Assembly: GCA_029204225.1 (NCBI GenBank)
Contig: MU832151.1
Span: 1-64,000, forward strand
Length of the DNA: 64,000 nucleotides
From: Diphasiastrum complanatum
Taxonomy: Eukaryota > Streptophyta > Lycopodiopsida > Lycopodiales > Lycopodiaceae
Direction: 5' to 3'
The notes below the pieces were generated by a model. The model was not told the origin of the DNA. It ran no database searches and was given only the letters and a program-made list of their open reading frames with translations. The position numbers were made by a program, and so were the translations under genes. Of the stretch, positions 1-11,819 are shown in pieces. How positions within the stretch are numbered: the stretch's first letter is position 1; each line of letters begins with the position of its first letter.

Positions 1-189
1 TGATTTTGCTTACCATTATCTTCAATAGAAAAATAGTAGCTTGTCGCTTTGATCTGACGTACCAATAGACTTCAAAGAATGCCCAATTTTTCTAGCTTTT
101 TCTATAGCTTTATCTTGAAAAGTTTGTTCCTGACCTTTTCATTAATTGCACCCATAATTTGCATCAACTTGCGTGATTCATAACATGAT

Positions 190-611
190 GTCTCAAACCA
201 TATCAACATTTTCAAGCAAGCTTGAATTTCCAAACATTTCATCAGGGCTTTGTTCTTCTACCATCAAAGTGGATGCTAGAAAAACAAGATGAAGGGCTTC
301 CTGCTTATATGTGTCCAACACAAACAAATTATTTCTGCGGTGCCCATAGCAATAAGCTTCAAACATTTAGAAAGGATCTTTTACAAAACATTTTCCTTCC
401 TTAAATTCAACAAGCAACCCTTGTTTGATGATTAGAAAAAATAAATACATAAAGTACATCCTTGGACATACTTTTGTTCTCCGTTAGGCAAAACAAGAGC
501 AATATCACCAATACCTTTTGATCAAATGTGATGTGTCTCTTGCACTTGAACTTGGCTTCCATCATTAATTGCCTTCAAGCTTGTGAAAACTTCACGTTGA
601 TAGGACATATG
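190..611 (-). pseudogene. Ty1/copia protease-region fragment, cut by element A
   Basis: Read on the minus strand, about 611 down to 190 gives a copia-like protease stretch (QREVFTSLKAINDGS, then GIGDIALVLPNGEQK, then a broken VLYV-type segment and LLVEFKEG-like remains). Several frames are needed, so it is dead. It stops exactly where the 5' LTR of element A begins at 612, so element A probably landed in it. Bases 1-190 continue on the same strand with no domain that I can name. The assignment rests on motif order only. Confidence 0.55.
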
Positions 612-1280
612 TGTTGTAGAATTTAGCAATTTTCACATGGGTTTTTGATGAATATTAGACATTTATGTGGATCCACACGTGTGAGGACCTGTCCACATGT
701 GTGAAATGACACTTGTAATATTTAGATCCATTTTGATTAGCTTTCATTTGAGTCTAATATGACATCTCCTAAATTATAGGAGTTAGGTCCTAGATTGTAG
801 GAATCTAGAAGGTCAACACAAACCACCAATGGATGATGTGGCAAACTTGATAGATCTTATCCAAAGTAGATATGGATAAGTACAATGAGCTATCCCACAC
901 ATGCTGGATGCATCTTAGAGAGAGATTATGGTGATTTTGTACTTGATCCATGATGGATCCATTTTTGAGCTAATGGTCATAAATCTTAGTTTGTGGGAGC
1001 TATCATTGTGTTTTGACTCTCTTAAGCACTTTCTTTGTGGATGAATGCTTTGTAAATGATAAGTAAACTACTTCTTTGTTATCAGGCTGTACAGTAGCTG
1101 TACTTCACACGTGTGAAGCCATGGATCATCTTTTTTATTGTTCTTGCTTGGAATCACCAAGATTGTCAAGTAGAGGCTAGATTTGGAAGCTAGTCTTGAT
1201 ATAGATCAAGGTCCCAAGCTACCAACACTCTTTGTGATCATTTGAAGATCAATTTCAATTCTTAAACTCTGAAATTGACA
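612..1280 (+). repeat. 5' LTR of element A
   Basis: Starts TGTTG and ends GACA, followed directly by a primer site. It is nearly identical to the LTR at 30725-31392 (element C). It contains CACACGTGTG palindromes at 674-683 and 1106-1115, the second next to an inverted GTACAG/CTGTAC pair. The start could be shifted by a base or two because the first bases differ from the other copies (TGTTGTAGAA here, TGTTAGAA there). Confidence 0.85.
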
Positions 1281-1296
1281 TGGTATTAGAGCCAAG
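1281..1296 (+). other. Primer binding site of element A
   Basis: TGGTATTAGAGCCAAG follows the LTR end. Plant copia elements usually carry TGGTATCAGAGC, complementary to the 3' end of initiator tRNA-Met. One base differs from that consensus. Confidence 0.75.
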
Positions 1297-1896
1297 TCAA
1301 AGAGCTTAAGTTGATGATCCAAAAATCTTCATTTTGGTGAAAGCATTGGTGCTAGAGTCACTTTGAAGAAGGGCGACCTTTTCTAATAGTTTACTTGTGA
1401 TGTTGAGGTCCAGATTAGTGTGTAAAGTTCAGATGTACTTCTCACACGTGTGAGAGGAGGCTGTTGGAATTTTACTTTCACCAAAACTTTGTGTTTTTTC
1501 AATATTTGAGTTTCAAACAAGTTGTTTAGAGTGAAACTAGTGATGTGCTTATGAAAAACCATTGTTTCCATTATAGATTTGATGAGTGAATGGTGTTAGA
1601 ATCTTATTAAACCTACAAATCCTTGTGAGAGAGTTGAGACTTATGTTTTTAGTTCAAGAGTGAAACTAAAACCAATTCTAAACACCATAGGAAGGCATTG
1701 GCACTTCCAAAAATCAAATCCAAGGTTCTAAGTAAATAGATTGTGTAGAATACACTTTCTCAAATCTTTTTAAGTTCAAGATCATTATAGATCTTGCTTC
1801 TTGAGTCTAGTGAGATTCAAGAGAGTAGCATTTTAGCTAAATTCTGAGAAAGGAAGAAGGGAGAGCCTTTGAATAGTACATTTGTTGTACTTTAGA

Positions 1897-4800
1897 ATGG
1901 GTTCAATTGGAGCCTATCTTCTTGAGGCTAATGAAAGGATAAATTCTAATAATTATTCAACTTGGAAAGTAAGAATGAAGTCACTACTTGTGCTCCAAGA
2001 TATTTTTGACCTTGTCATAGGAGAGGAAGAAGAACCTCAAGGAGGGCAAGATCAAGTGAGGTACAAAAAGAGAGCTAGACTAGCATTAAATTGTTTGAAA
2101 ATGAATGTTAGTAATGAACTTTTAAAGGAAGTAGCATCTTGTACCTCAGCCAAGGACGCATGGAACTACCTCAAAGAAATTTATGAATCCAAAAATGAGT
2201 GCTTATGATTAGAAACAAAGTTCTTCAAAGCATTAGAGGGACTGATGAGAGTGCTCAAGAGTATGTCTTGAGAATAAAATCTCTCAACAAAGAACTTTCC
2301 ATCATTAGTGAGGGTATTCATGATGATGAACTTGTTCAAATCATTTGGAATGGTCTTGCAGATGAGTTCTCCAATCTTGTACAAAGATTTGCTATTCAAA
2401 ATGCACTACCTTCCATTGACAAGCTCCGTAGTGTGCTTGTGGCCGAGGAGAGTAGGATCCTTCATGTCAAGCAAAGGATTGGATCCTTAAAGTTGCATGA
2501 TGGTGATGAGAAGGCCAACTTCTCGAGCAAGGGAAAGGCAAAGTCAAAGAAGAACATCCAACACAAGGAGACCAAGAATGATGATCAACCATCTAGCTCC
2601 AAAGGTGGAAAAGAAGAACAAAGCCAAACTCAAGTGCTTCTTTTGTGTAAAGAAGGAGCACTTTGCATCCGAGTGTTTCAAGAAGAAGAATGCACAAGGA
2701 GAGAGCAAACAAGGCAACCTCACTCTTGAGGAAGATGAGGATGAAGTGGATTCATCCTTGATGGCTTCTACATCAACATCAAAGAGCTACTCCAATGACA
2801 CATGGTGGATTGATAGTGGGGCTAGTTCCCACATGACATTACAAAAGGATTTTTTTGTCAACTCTTGTACCTTTTGTAGGTTGTAAACAGTCTATTCTAA
2901 CAGCAAGTGATCAAGAATGTAGAATAGATGGAGTGGGAACTATTCCCTTAAGTCTTGGATCCTCTAAAAGAGTAGAACTTGATAATGTACTCTATGTTCC
3001 TACACTCACTAAGAATTTGTTAAGTGTAGGACAATTGATGGATGATGGCTTAGATGTCCATTTTAAGCAAGGTGTTTGCTCCATAATGATGAATAATACT
3101 TGCATTGTAAAGGGATTCAAGCAAGGAAGGCTTTTAAACTTGATGCTAATGTTTTTCTTGGAAGTGTGAACATGGTGAAGGAGGAGCTCAATCAAGTGGA
3201 GCTTTGGTATAAGAGGTTGGGCTATCCCAGCTTCAAATCTATGGAGATGCTCTGCACCAAGGATCTTGCTCTCGGCCTCTCAAAGACACTCTCAAAGTGT
3301 GGAAAAAGTTGTGAAGCTTGTAGCCTCTCAAAGGCACACAAGCTACCTTGTGATATCTCTTCCACTAGACCTACAAAAGCATTAGATCTTATTCATAGTG
3401 ATGTGCACTCTTTTTCTCAAGAATTTAATGGAGGTGCATCTATGTATGTATCTTTTATTGATGATTACTCTAGATACACTTGGATTGAACTTTTGGATTC
3501 CAAAAGTAAAGTGTTTGAAGCTTTTGTTAAGCTCAAAACTCTAGTTGAAAATCAACTTGATGCTAGAATTAAAGTATTAGGGAGTGATAATGGTGGAGAG
3601 TATATCTCCACGAAGATGATAGAGTTGCGTAAATCCAATGGCATTAAGAGAGAACTTACATGTACTTATAGTCCTCAACAAAATGGTATAGCCGAGAGGA
3701 TGAATAGAACACTATGTGAGTGTGCTAAGGCTTTAAGGATAGATGCATCTCTACCTAAATCCTTTTGGGGAGAGGCTATTATTTGTGCAACTTATTTGTG
3801 TAATAGATTGCCATGTAAGCCCATTGGAGGCATAACATCTTATGAGGCTCTATTTTGTAAGAAGCCGAATCTTAAAGATCTAAGAATTTTTGGATCAACT
3901 TGCTATGTTTTTCAAGCATTAGATACAAGAAAAAAGGATGATCCTACTTCTATTAAAGGGATCTTTGTTGGTTATGCTGAAAATAGGAAGGGATGTAGAG
4001 TCTATAATCCAATCACTAAGAAGATTTTAGTGAGTAGAGATGTTACTTTTGATGAAGCTATGGAATCACAAGAATGGAGGGATGCCATGCAAAAAGAGTA
4101 TAATGCTCTTATGGAGAATCATACATGGAAGATTGTGGATCTTCCTCAAGGAAGAAAGCCACTTGAGTGAAAACGGATCTATAGATTGAAGTACAATCAA
4201 GATGGGAGCATCAACAAACACAAGACAAGGCTAGTGGCAAAGGGGTTCTTGCAAACCAAGAGAGTATATTTTGATGAAACTTTTGCTCCTGTTGCTAAGC
4301 TAGTTTCCATAAGGTTGATTATTTCTCTTGCAACAACTTTCAATTGGCCTCTATTTCAACTTGATGTGACTAATGCTTTTCTCAATGGATATTTGGAAGA
4401 GAAGATTTTCATGAGGCAACTCGAGGGCTTCATCAAAGAAGATCATGAGGAAAAAGTGTGTTTGTTGCTAAGAAGCCTTTATGGGCTTAAGCAAGCACCT
4501 AGAGCTTGGTACTCTAGGTTGAATACCTTCTTGAACTCTATTAAGTTTGTTGTAAGTGCTTATGATCCTTCTTTGTACTTAAGATTTAATGATGGTAAAA
4601 TCATTTTGTATGTTGATGACATCCTTAGTGGAAATGATCTTGATGGTATACAAGAAGTGAAAGTAGCATTGTTTAAGGAGTTTAAGATGGTGGATCTTGG
4701 TAATCTTCATTTCATATTAGGAATAGAAGTTTCAAGAGGCAAAGATTTGAGTTTTGTTTGTCAGTCCAAATATGCTTTTTCTATCTTATCTAAGTTTGAA

Positions 4801-5616
4801 ATGAAAGATTGTAAAGGAGTAGATACTCCTATCGAGCAAAATGTGAAAGTCTCTAATGGTGATGATGAAGCATCCTTTGAGGACATCACACTATATAGAA
4901 GACTTGTAGGCTCCCTAATCTATATTACTATAACTAGACCTGATCTAAGTTATAGTGTAGGTAAGCTAAGCCCGCAAAAAAAGGCCCTAGACCTTGGGGG
5001 TTGCAAGCGAGTCCGAGCTTGTTTAAGTTTATCAGTATGTGGTAATGTGAGAAGAGCCAAAAAAAGTTAGTACATCTCGGCCACCAAGAACTTTGGCATT
5101 TTGTATCATGGATCTAACCTTGCTTTGAGGGCATATTCGGATGCTGATTTTGTAGGTGATAAGGTGGATAGGAGGTCCACAAGTGCTTTTGTTACCTTTC
5201 TTTGCAATGACATAGTGTCTTGGCTTTCCAAAGAGCAAGACACAATTTTTTTATCTTCAACCGAGTCGAAATACAAGGCATTAACATCAACAACCAAGGA
5301 GGTTTTGTGGTTGAAGAGGCTTTTGGTGGAGTTACAAGTCATGGAGGCCGAGGAGCAACCAATCATACATTGTGACAACCAATCAAGCCAAGCATTAGCA
5401 ACCACTCTCACATTCCATACAAGGAGCAAGCACATTGCTCACCATTTTCTGAAGGAAAAGGTTCAAGCAAAGGAGATCAAGCTACATCATGTGTCTTCTT
5501 CAGATTGCCTTGCTGATCTACTCACTAAAGCCTTGCCAAAGGCTTCATTTATCAAGTTAAGATCAGCCTTAGGTGTTGTAGATAGATGTACTATAGTTGT
5601 ATCATGTAAAAATTGA
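1897..5616 (+). pseudogene. Copia gag-pol polyprotein, element A
   Basis: The start MGSIGAYLLEANERI (1897) is the same as in element D. In order: gag with UBN2-type repeats; a CCHC knuckle (CFFCVKKEHFASEC, about 2640); protease WWIDSGASSHMT (about 2800); a GAG-pre-integrase motif KRLGY instead of KRLGH; integrase with IHSDV, SDNGGEY and QQNGIAERMN; RT with [20 protein letters not shown] and LYVDDIL; RNase H with YSDADF and TESKYKAL. At least four frame changes break it. An in-frame TGA at about 4168 replaces a Cys codon present in element D. Compared with element C, about 85 residues between integrase and RT are missing at about 4054, between short repeats (GATGAAG). Bases 4971-5070 are unrelated filler in place of about 65 expected bases. 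Confidence 0.9.
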
Positions 5617-5623
5617 GGAGGAG

Positions 5624-5753
5624 TGTTAGAATTTAGCAATTTTCACATGGTTTTTGATGAATATTAGACATCTATGTGGATCCACACGTGTGAGGACCTG
5701 TCCACACGTGTGAAATGACACTTGTAATATTCAGATCCATTTTGATTAGCTTT
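5624..5753 (+). repeat. Truncated 3' LTR of element A
   Basis: TGTTAGAATTTAGCAATTTT matches the element C LTR start and follows GAGGAGGAG. Similarity stops at about 5753. Two CACACGTGTG palindromes lie at 5683-5692 and 5703-5712. Confidence 0.85.
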
Positions 5754-5895
5754 TTGACTTGATGAAGGTCCATCATCATCACCACCCAAAGTAAGGTCCT
5801 TTTCATCAACATCAAGATTAGATCCATCCACACTACCATCAATTATGCTTGAGGATACTTTTGTAATGTTCCCCTCATCAAAAATGACATCTCTA
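5754..5895 (-). pseudogene. Copia fragment, integrase-RT linker
   Basis: Minus-strand translation gives VGRDVIFDEGN followed by an acidic, Ser/Asp-rich stretch. That is the typical region between copia integrase and RT, where RDVxFDE is conserved. It is too short to assign to an element. It replaces the missing right end of element A. Confidence 0.6.
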
Positions 5896-7153
5896 CCAAC
5901 AATGGCATCAATCCATTCCTATTTGGATCAATGCAGGTTGGAAAATTTGAAAGTGGATCCTTCAATCATCTTTTCTAACATCAGTACTGAATTTGTGAAC
6001 TCCATCCATGCAGTTTTTGAAGTGGATTTCAAAGTCCATATGCGAGGCAAATTTTTCACTATCTCTGAAGACGTATTCTGCACAACTCTGGGATTACCAT
6101 TGGATGGTAAACTTGTTTCTACAAACAAAGATTCAGTGGATGAAGCCGCCCATTTTCTGAGTAATTGCTTTGTATCCACAAAGGGGTATAAAATCTCAAT
6201 GATAAAGAATACCACCTTTAAATTGTTTTGTAAATACGCGAATCAAGCCATATTTTTGACAGATGTGGATGCAACCATGTCAGTCCAAAATTTTGGTTAT
6301 ATATTGGACGCGTTAGCTGGTAATCCTGTTTGCTTCGGTGTTATCACATACAAGACATTTTTGAGGTGGATCAAACACCAAAAGTTTTCTGGAGTCGGAG
6401 CACACGTTTCGTGACTATGCGAACATTTTGGAGTGTTAAACAATCAAGAGAACCCCATGCTGATGGGAAGACTATTGCCTCTAAAACCCATTGACCTTTC
6501 TAGCCTTCTGGCTGTTCCAACCACAGCCACTACAACAGTTGTTGCGCCAGTGATGGATGCTATGGATATTGATGTTGGTGCTTCTCAGACTAATGCACCT
6601 GATACTACGGCCATGGATACTAATTGAGCTGCTACTACTGATTTATCAAAGCCAGCATCTGCTTCAACATCCCATAAGTAGAAGAGTGCATCAACCTCGA
6701 ATGACGATGCTACTCAGTCCGACACTTCAGGCAGTGGACGAGCAGCAGGGCAATAGACGACAAAGAGGACAAACCAGCTAACTAGCCCCAGTGGTTCCGC
6801 AACATGTCAGAGAAAGCCAAGAATTTAGTGGCTGATATTTATGATTTTGATCGATATAATCAGAAGATGATCCTGGACTTGATACAAGCAGAGAGGAAGT
6901 ATCAAGACTCTCTCAAAGAGTCCTACGAGAAGATCGACTTGCTCGAATCAGACAACACTCAACTAATCGAACGAAATCATTCTCTCAAAACACAGCTTCA
7001 GACTGCAATAAACGAAGCTGATTCTTTGAAGCAGACCAATAAGGCAATTGAGGCCAAGTTTGTAAATTTTCAGACTCAAAATAATTCTTTGAAACAATAG
7101 TTGTTGGCTTCAAATCAACACAATGTTGCTCTCCATAAGCATTTGCAGGAGGA
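5896..7153 (+). pseudogene. Decayed gene: globular N-terminal domain plus coiled coil
   Basis: From about 5902 (MASIHSYLDQCR) to 6414 there is an open globular stretch with GKFFTISEDVFCTTLGLPLD. This loosely recalls the gag-like or plant-mobile-like proteins that are abundant in plant genomes; I cannot name the family. After a stop and a Thr/Ser/Ala-rich linker, 6804-7100 encodes a strong heptad coiled coil (KNLVADIYDFDRYNQK to QTQNNSLK). Stops at 6412, 6627 and 7098 break it. The architecture resembles the second decayed stretch at 9464-11048: either the two are halves split by the 7154-9463 insertions, or they are separate relatives. Being an extra ORF of an LTR retroelement is possible but unproven. 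Confidence 0.5.
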
Positions 7154-7385
7154 GTGAGCCACGCGAATAAAGACAGACACACACATCTTCATAGATATAG
7201 AAGGTTGAACAGTTTCTGTTCGTTCTTTCTTCGCCCATCTTCGAACTCTCGGGCTCCTCGACATAGGATGAACTGTTGTTGTTCCCCTGTCTGTTCTACG
7301 CTGATTTGTTCCTCAGATTCTGGCAGCAATCCATGGCTGCGTGACCCTTCTTATGGTAATGGATACACTCAATCTTGGAATTGAG

Positions 7386-7607
7386 CTAGCAGGTATCTAC
7401 TGTATGCCCATCTCTTCTACATCTCATGCAAGTCTTCTTGTCTGCACCTTGTTGTTTCGACCTCTCTTTAGTCTTCCAGTTTCCCTTGCTTGTTCCCTCT
7501 GCTTGCTGATCACGATCATGCCTCTGATTCGACTCCCTCTTAGGCTTAAATTGTTTCTTGGATTTTTCTTTGTTGTTGTAGAGGGCCTGGTCAAAATCCG
7601 TCTTCAC
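7386..7607 (-). pseudogene. Retroelement gag fragment with CCHC knuckle
   Basis: The minus strand encodes a Lys/Arg/Gln-rich stretch ending CMRCRRDGHTVDTC, a C-x2-C-x4-H-x4-C zinc knuckle as in retrotransposon gag. Flanks are out of frame or stopped. The rest of 7154-8260 shows nothing else that I can assign. Confidence 0.6.
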
Positions 7608-8259
7608 TTAGGGATCACAAAATTCAGCACCTTTGCTGGTTTTTTGGAGTGAAGATCCATTCCACTTTTACTCTTTTCCGTTTTGCAGGAGGGCACCACA
7701 CATCACATGAGATAATAGATTTTTGGACAGCCAAAAATTAGGTTGTTGTTTGCTGATTTTTCAGGTTGCAGGAAGACGCCATTAATTATCTTCGTCGAGG
7801 CTACTTTTAGGTCTCCCACATCTGTGTAGGTTTATCCTACTTCCCATTGGTCAACTGCTGCCCTATTTTTCAAATTTGCTCCAGGTGTAGAAGAAGGCGC
7901 TAATTTTTTGTGATGATCCGATCACATCCCAAGGCTGAAAATTGGACAGCATATTGCCATTTGTAGGGTGTTTGCAATAGCCCTATCTGTGTGTGTATTG
8001 TTCACATTTTTTTGGCAAGAAAGAAGGGTTTTGGAGAAAGCTTTGTTGGAGGCTAACCTAATTCTTTGCCCAAACCCTATTTGGCCACATGGCTTTCTCT
8101 CCAAAATGCAAACCCTACTATTTTTGGGTCTAGATTTAATGTACCCAATTATTCAAATGAAATTTAGACTAATGAACTTTGAAAAGTTATTCTCTAAGTC
8201 TAAAACAAGTTTTGGCCTCACCAAATATGGAAATATTGACAAAATGATCAAACTAGTTG

Positions 8260-9462
8260 AACCTTTCACACTCCCTCTTCAACTAGTTTTAATGTGTGAT
8301 TGGATAAGAATCTTCTTGCTTTAGCACCTCCAATTGATGGCTTATTAGGAACGTTTTCTTTTTTCCCGGAGAGTCTGTCACTTTTTTCAATCATGACATT
8401 CTCTTTATGTAGTCCTGCATTTGACAGAACTATTTTCAACCTCCTAATTGTTGCTTTAGCCACAGACTCCAATTTATGATTCCATACTAGTAGAATATGC
8501 AGGCAAATAAGTTTTTCAATAATATGAACCTCAACATGCAATGTGCATATGTGAATATTTTTTAATGGAATTGGCAGAACACTTTTTATATTTGGATCTT
8601 CATCTTCTCACGTTGGGCGAGTGTTTGTTGATCGTCCCAAATTCATATTGTAACAATCATTCATGCAATAAAGAGATGGATGTTTTGATGTTGCCCCATG
8701 AGAGACATTATAGATACATTTTAATGTTTTCAAATCCCCTGCAATGTGCCATTGAATTTGAAAACTTCCATGGTTTTCAACTGTATATCACGCAACCTTT
8801 GACAATATCCAAGTAATCCGCTATTTCCTTCACATACAAATCTGAGAAGATGAGTTACGGACTTAAAATCTGGACACAAATTAGTAGCTCGATCATTAGG
8901 ATAAATTGATCCATCCACCCACAAATCTATATTCATATGATTATTCATTCTCAATTCTCTAACTATTGCAGCAACATTCTCTACAACTTTCGAATTTTTC
9001 TTAATAATTGGAGTGTATTCCATAGGAAGAGCAACATGCACATGGAACATTGACATTGTTAAAAGCTACAATCCATAAATACTTTAAACTACAGTAAATC
9101 AACATGAATAGATCTAGCATACCTTACTTTTGTAATGTTGATGTCACATTGAAAAATCGTCCCACCTCATATTTCACTATAAGCATACAATGATTTCAAA
9201 AGTTCTGCTACTCCCGCTTCAGTTTTTGCATGGAGCACACCAAGATTTTCAGTCTTAAAGCTCTAGTCCCGAATTTTGGAACAAGCATGAAGAGAACTTA
9301 TTACATCTCATGCTTAACTAACTATTGTCTGAAGTTAACCATACCAATTAAACGTCGGACAAGGCTAAAAACTCATAAAACAGCAACTAGAAGTTACTAG
9401 TTTGCATTCTCTCTCTACGTAACCTCTCTTTAAAGTGCAATTTCTTAAAGGGCCCATTTTGA
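8260..9462 (-). pseudogene. Transposase-like relic, relative of 38224-40930
   Basis: Two minus-strand segments match the big gene at 38224-40930. The first (9056 down to about 8820) has the N-terminal HVxL start, HMNIDLWVDGSIYP, and FVCEGNSGLLGYC. The second (about 8790 down to 8266) has WHIAGDLKTLKC, NVSHGATSKHPSLYC, HICTLHVEVHIIEKL, and a Lys-rich PNKPSIGGAKARRFLSNH segment. The coiled-coil middle is deleted just after GYC. The CLHC motif of the other copy reads SLYC here, losing one Cys. At 9432-9460, GCAATTTCTTAAAGGGCCC resembles the right terminal repeat of the 31885-41248 element, so this looks like a deleted member of the same family. No left end was found. Confidence 0.7.
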
Positions 9463-9463
9463 G

Positions 9464-11048
9464 CTCCATCAGGTCCTGCTGTTGCCGCCTCCACAACAGT
9501 AGATTCTGATGATGCTCTTGGTTTAGTCTCAAGTCTTGCGCAAGTGATCCAGTCTATGTTGGAGAAGGAAAAAGAAATGGAGCAGAGAATTTCAGATCTA
9601 GGATCCAAAAACAGTTTGATCAGCCAGAAGATTGTCCAACTGGATCGAGAGTTAAAGATTGCCAAGCAGCATGAAGACAAGTCTGAAGTTGAAAAGAAAC
9701 TGGCCCAACAATAGGCTGATCGTCTGAAAGAATACATCAGCTCCCTGCAAAACGCCCTGACAACCGCACAGGATCAGGTGGATAAGGCCATGCAGGATGC
9801 AAAACAACAGGTGCAACTGCTGAAGGGTCAATTGCATATGGCGGAGCAGGATCGCACGTGTCTCCAAGGTGAATTGGATGTAACCACCCTTGAGAATGAT
9901 GTGTATCTTTAGACACAAATACCAGATCATCCGGTCACACCAACGGAGATCGCGTATTTGTTTAAGAAAGTGGAAACGTACAAAGTGGCCCTTCAGGGAT
10001 TCCAAGGCCACTTTGACAGATTCAAAGGAGCAGCTTCAACTGAGTTCACAAAGGCTAAAGAAACCATCACCGCCTATGAAAAAGCAGTTGCTCAGGTATT
10101 GGAAGTCGGACCACGGATCCCAGTACCGGTCATGCCACAATTCTCCCCTACGCGCCAAGAAGATGTACAAATGGATACAAGGTTAGATTCGGGCATGGAC
10201 CAGGGGGGAGCTCCAGATATACTAGAACAACCACCAATTTTACCAGTGGGTCCATCCTCATCAAGGACCACACCACTATTTTGAAGACCCATCAGCGTCG
10301 AGGACCAGATCCAGAGCTTCTTATTGCAACATCCGCATGAGTCCTATTGTGGGGGTTGGGTTCTGAAGTTTAAGACCTCCGAGATAGAGGTCGGCAAAGA
10401 GTTGGACAAAATACCTACATTGGGAGAGTAGCCAGCATGGAGAATTATCGTTTTTGAGAAAACTTCGGAATCAATCAAGAGTTACGTCGCAAACCCTCGC
10501 CAATTGCGGGTAGATCCTTATTATGTGCCAATGCCGCGAAGGAATGAATGGAAAGATTTGGGATTGCTATGGACAAAATCACCATCCATACGTCCAATTG
10601 GCCAATCATCCATCAGCCCTACAGCTAGACAATTTTAGTGGATTTCCACCGGGCTTTGCAAGCATATCAGAGACAGTATGTCTATTCTCCAAATCTGACG
10701 GTTCGACAATCGGCACTATTTGTGAAAGATCTAACTCTCTTGGCATCAGTAACAACTAGATCGGAAGATTGTCTCCCTCCTCTGGCATTCGATCCAAATA
10801 AGCCAATGGCCTCAGAGAATATCAAAGATCAGCTGCCGGTTGCTTGTTTATATTTTCATGCAGCAATGATGAGAGGCTCCTGGGAATCACGCTTCACATC
10901 ATGGACAACCTCCAAGTGGATTGCCGGAGCCCATCATTGTTTTCTGCCCCACAACTTGGATTTCAATACTGCTCACCTCGACTTTATGGAGAAGGTGCAG
11001 TACCATTTAATAAAGATTCGACGCGAGGCCAATAAAAGTCCCCAATAA
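9464..11048 (+). pseudogene. Decayed coiled-coil protein gene
   Basis: Starts in a Pro/Ala/Ser/Thr segment, then a long heptad coiled coil (SLAQVIQSMLEKEKEMEQ; RISDLGSKNSLISQK) to about 9900. A second helical part runs 9958-10170 (FKKVETYKVALQGFQGHF), then a Pro-rich linker. The C-terminal domain (10300-11048) has DPYYVPMPRRNEWKDLG, AYQRQYVYSPNLTVRQSALF, and LPVACLYFHAAMMRGSWES. Stops (9713, 9912, 10282, 10429, 10638) and one frame change show that it is dead. I do not recognise a family. The TATA and poly(A) signals just downstream (11396-11456) resemble an LTR, so this may be the extra 3' ORF of an LTR element; that is inference. Confidence 0.5.
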
Positions 11049-11720
11049 CTGCATCTCGCAGGTGTCATGGGACCGCCACCAGTTTTGGTGGTGGATACTG
11101 CTGGAGGGTTTGTGAACCCCAAGACAACCCTAACCCTAGTTAATAAGTGAGAGGGATTTGGCACCCTGCGTGTGTAAGTCCAACCCGATGATCGCATAGT
11201 TATTTGATTAATTAGAAAGTCAATAAAAGGACTTTAGACCTTTTTGCGGGACTTGTAATGTCGCAGGGCCTAAATGTCAAGTTAGTGAATAAAGTTGGGT
11301 TTCCCTCCAAATTGGATGGTCCCCGCTCTTTTTTAAATTTGAATAATTAGAGAGGCAAAAATGGACCAATAGGATTCAGAGGCCAGGGTCTCCCTCTCTA
11401 TTATAAAAAGGGACCAACTCGAGTTGCTCCTCATGTTCATTTCTTCATTTCAATAAAGCATATTGGTTCTCTTCACAAATGGATTGATGAATGTCTTTGC
11501 TCTCTATAACTTTTCCTCCATCTCTCATGCTTCCTTTGGATTTTGCTAATTGTTGAATCTGAATGTTATTGGGATTGTATGTTATTATACTTTTTATGAG
11601 AGAGAAAGGGGGAGAGAGAAAGAGTAAGCTATCTTATTGTGGATGTGTAGTGTTAATGGATCATAGGGTTAATGGATGTTAGAGTTAGATGTGAATCCTC
11701 CATTTATGTTGAAATCTAAA
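11049..11720 (+). other. LTR-like or promoter-like flank
   Basis: No ORF. Contains a TATA box (TATTATAAAAAGG, about 11399) and AATAAAG about 50 bases later, an arrangement seen in LTR U3-R regions. No second copy was found in the window, so the call is weak. Confidence 0.3.
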
Positions 11721-11819
11721 CTATACTATCGCTCTCATGGGAACGAACCTACGCGTGACAACTAATCTCGTCTCTTTGATGCTAGATTGACTAGATCTTG
11801 GTTTGAGGTTAGGCAAGGA

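Larger units (their letters stand above)
612..5753 (+). mobile_element. Ty1/copia retrotransposon, element A (3' LTR truncated)
   Basis: It has a 5' LTR (612-1280), a tRNA-Met-type primer site right after it, gag, protease, integrase, RT and RNase H in copia order, a purine-rich tract (5612-5623), and a 3' LTR start at 5624. The 3' LTR matches only about 130 bases, then breaks into unrelated copia sequence, so the element lost its right end. It belongs to the same lineage as elements C (28129-31392) and D (42720-48582). Frameshifts, an internal deletion near 4054 and a replaced block at about 4971-5070 make it non-autonomous. Confidence 0.9.

Noticed and set aside
11130-11145. Telomere-like CCCTAACCCTA
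   Set aside because: Only about two units, not an interstitial telomere array.
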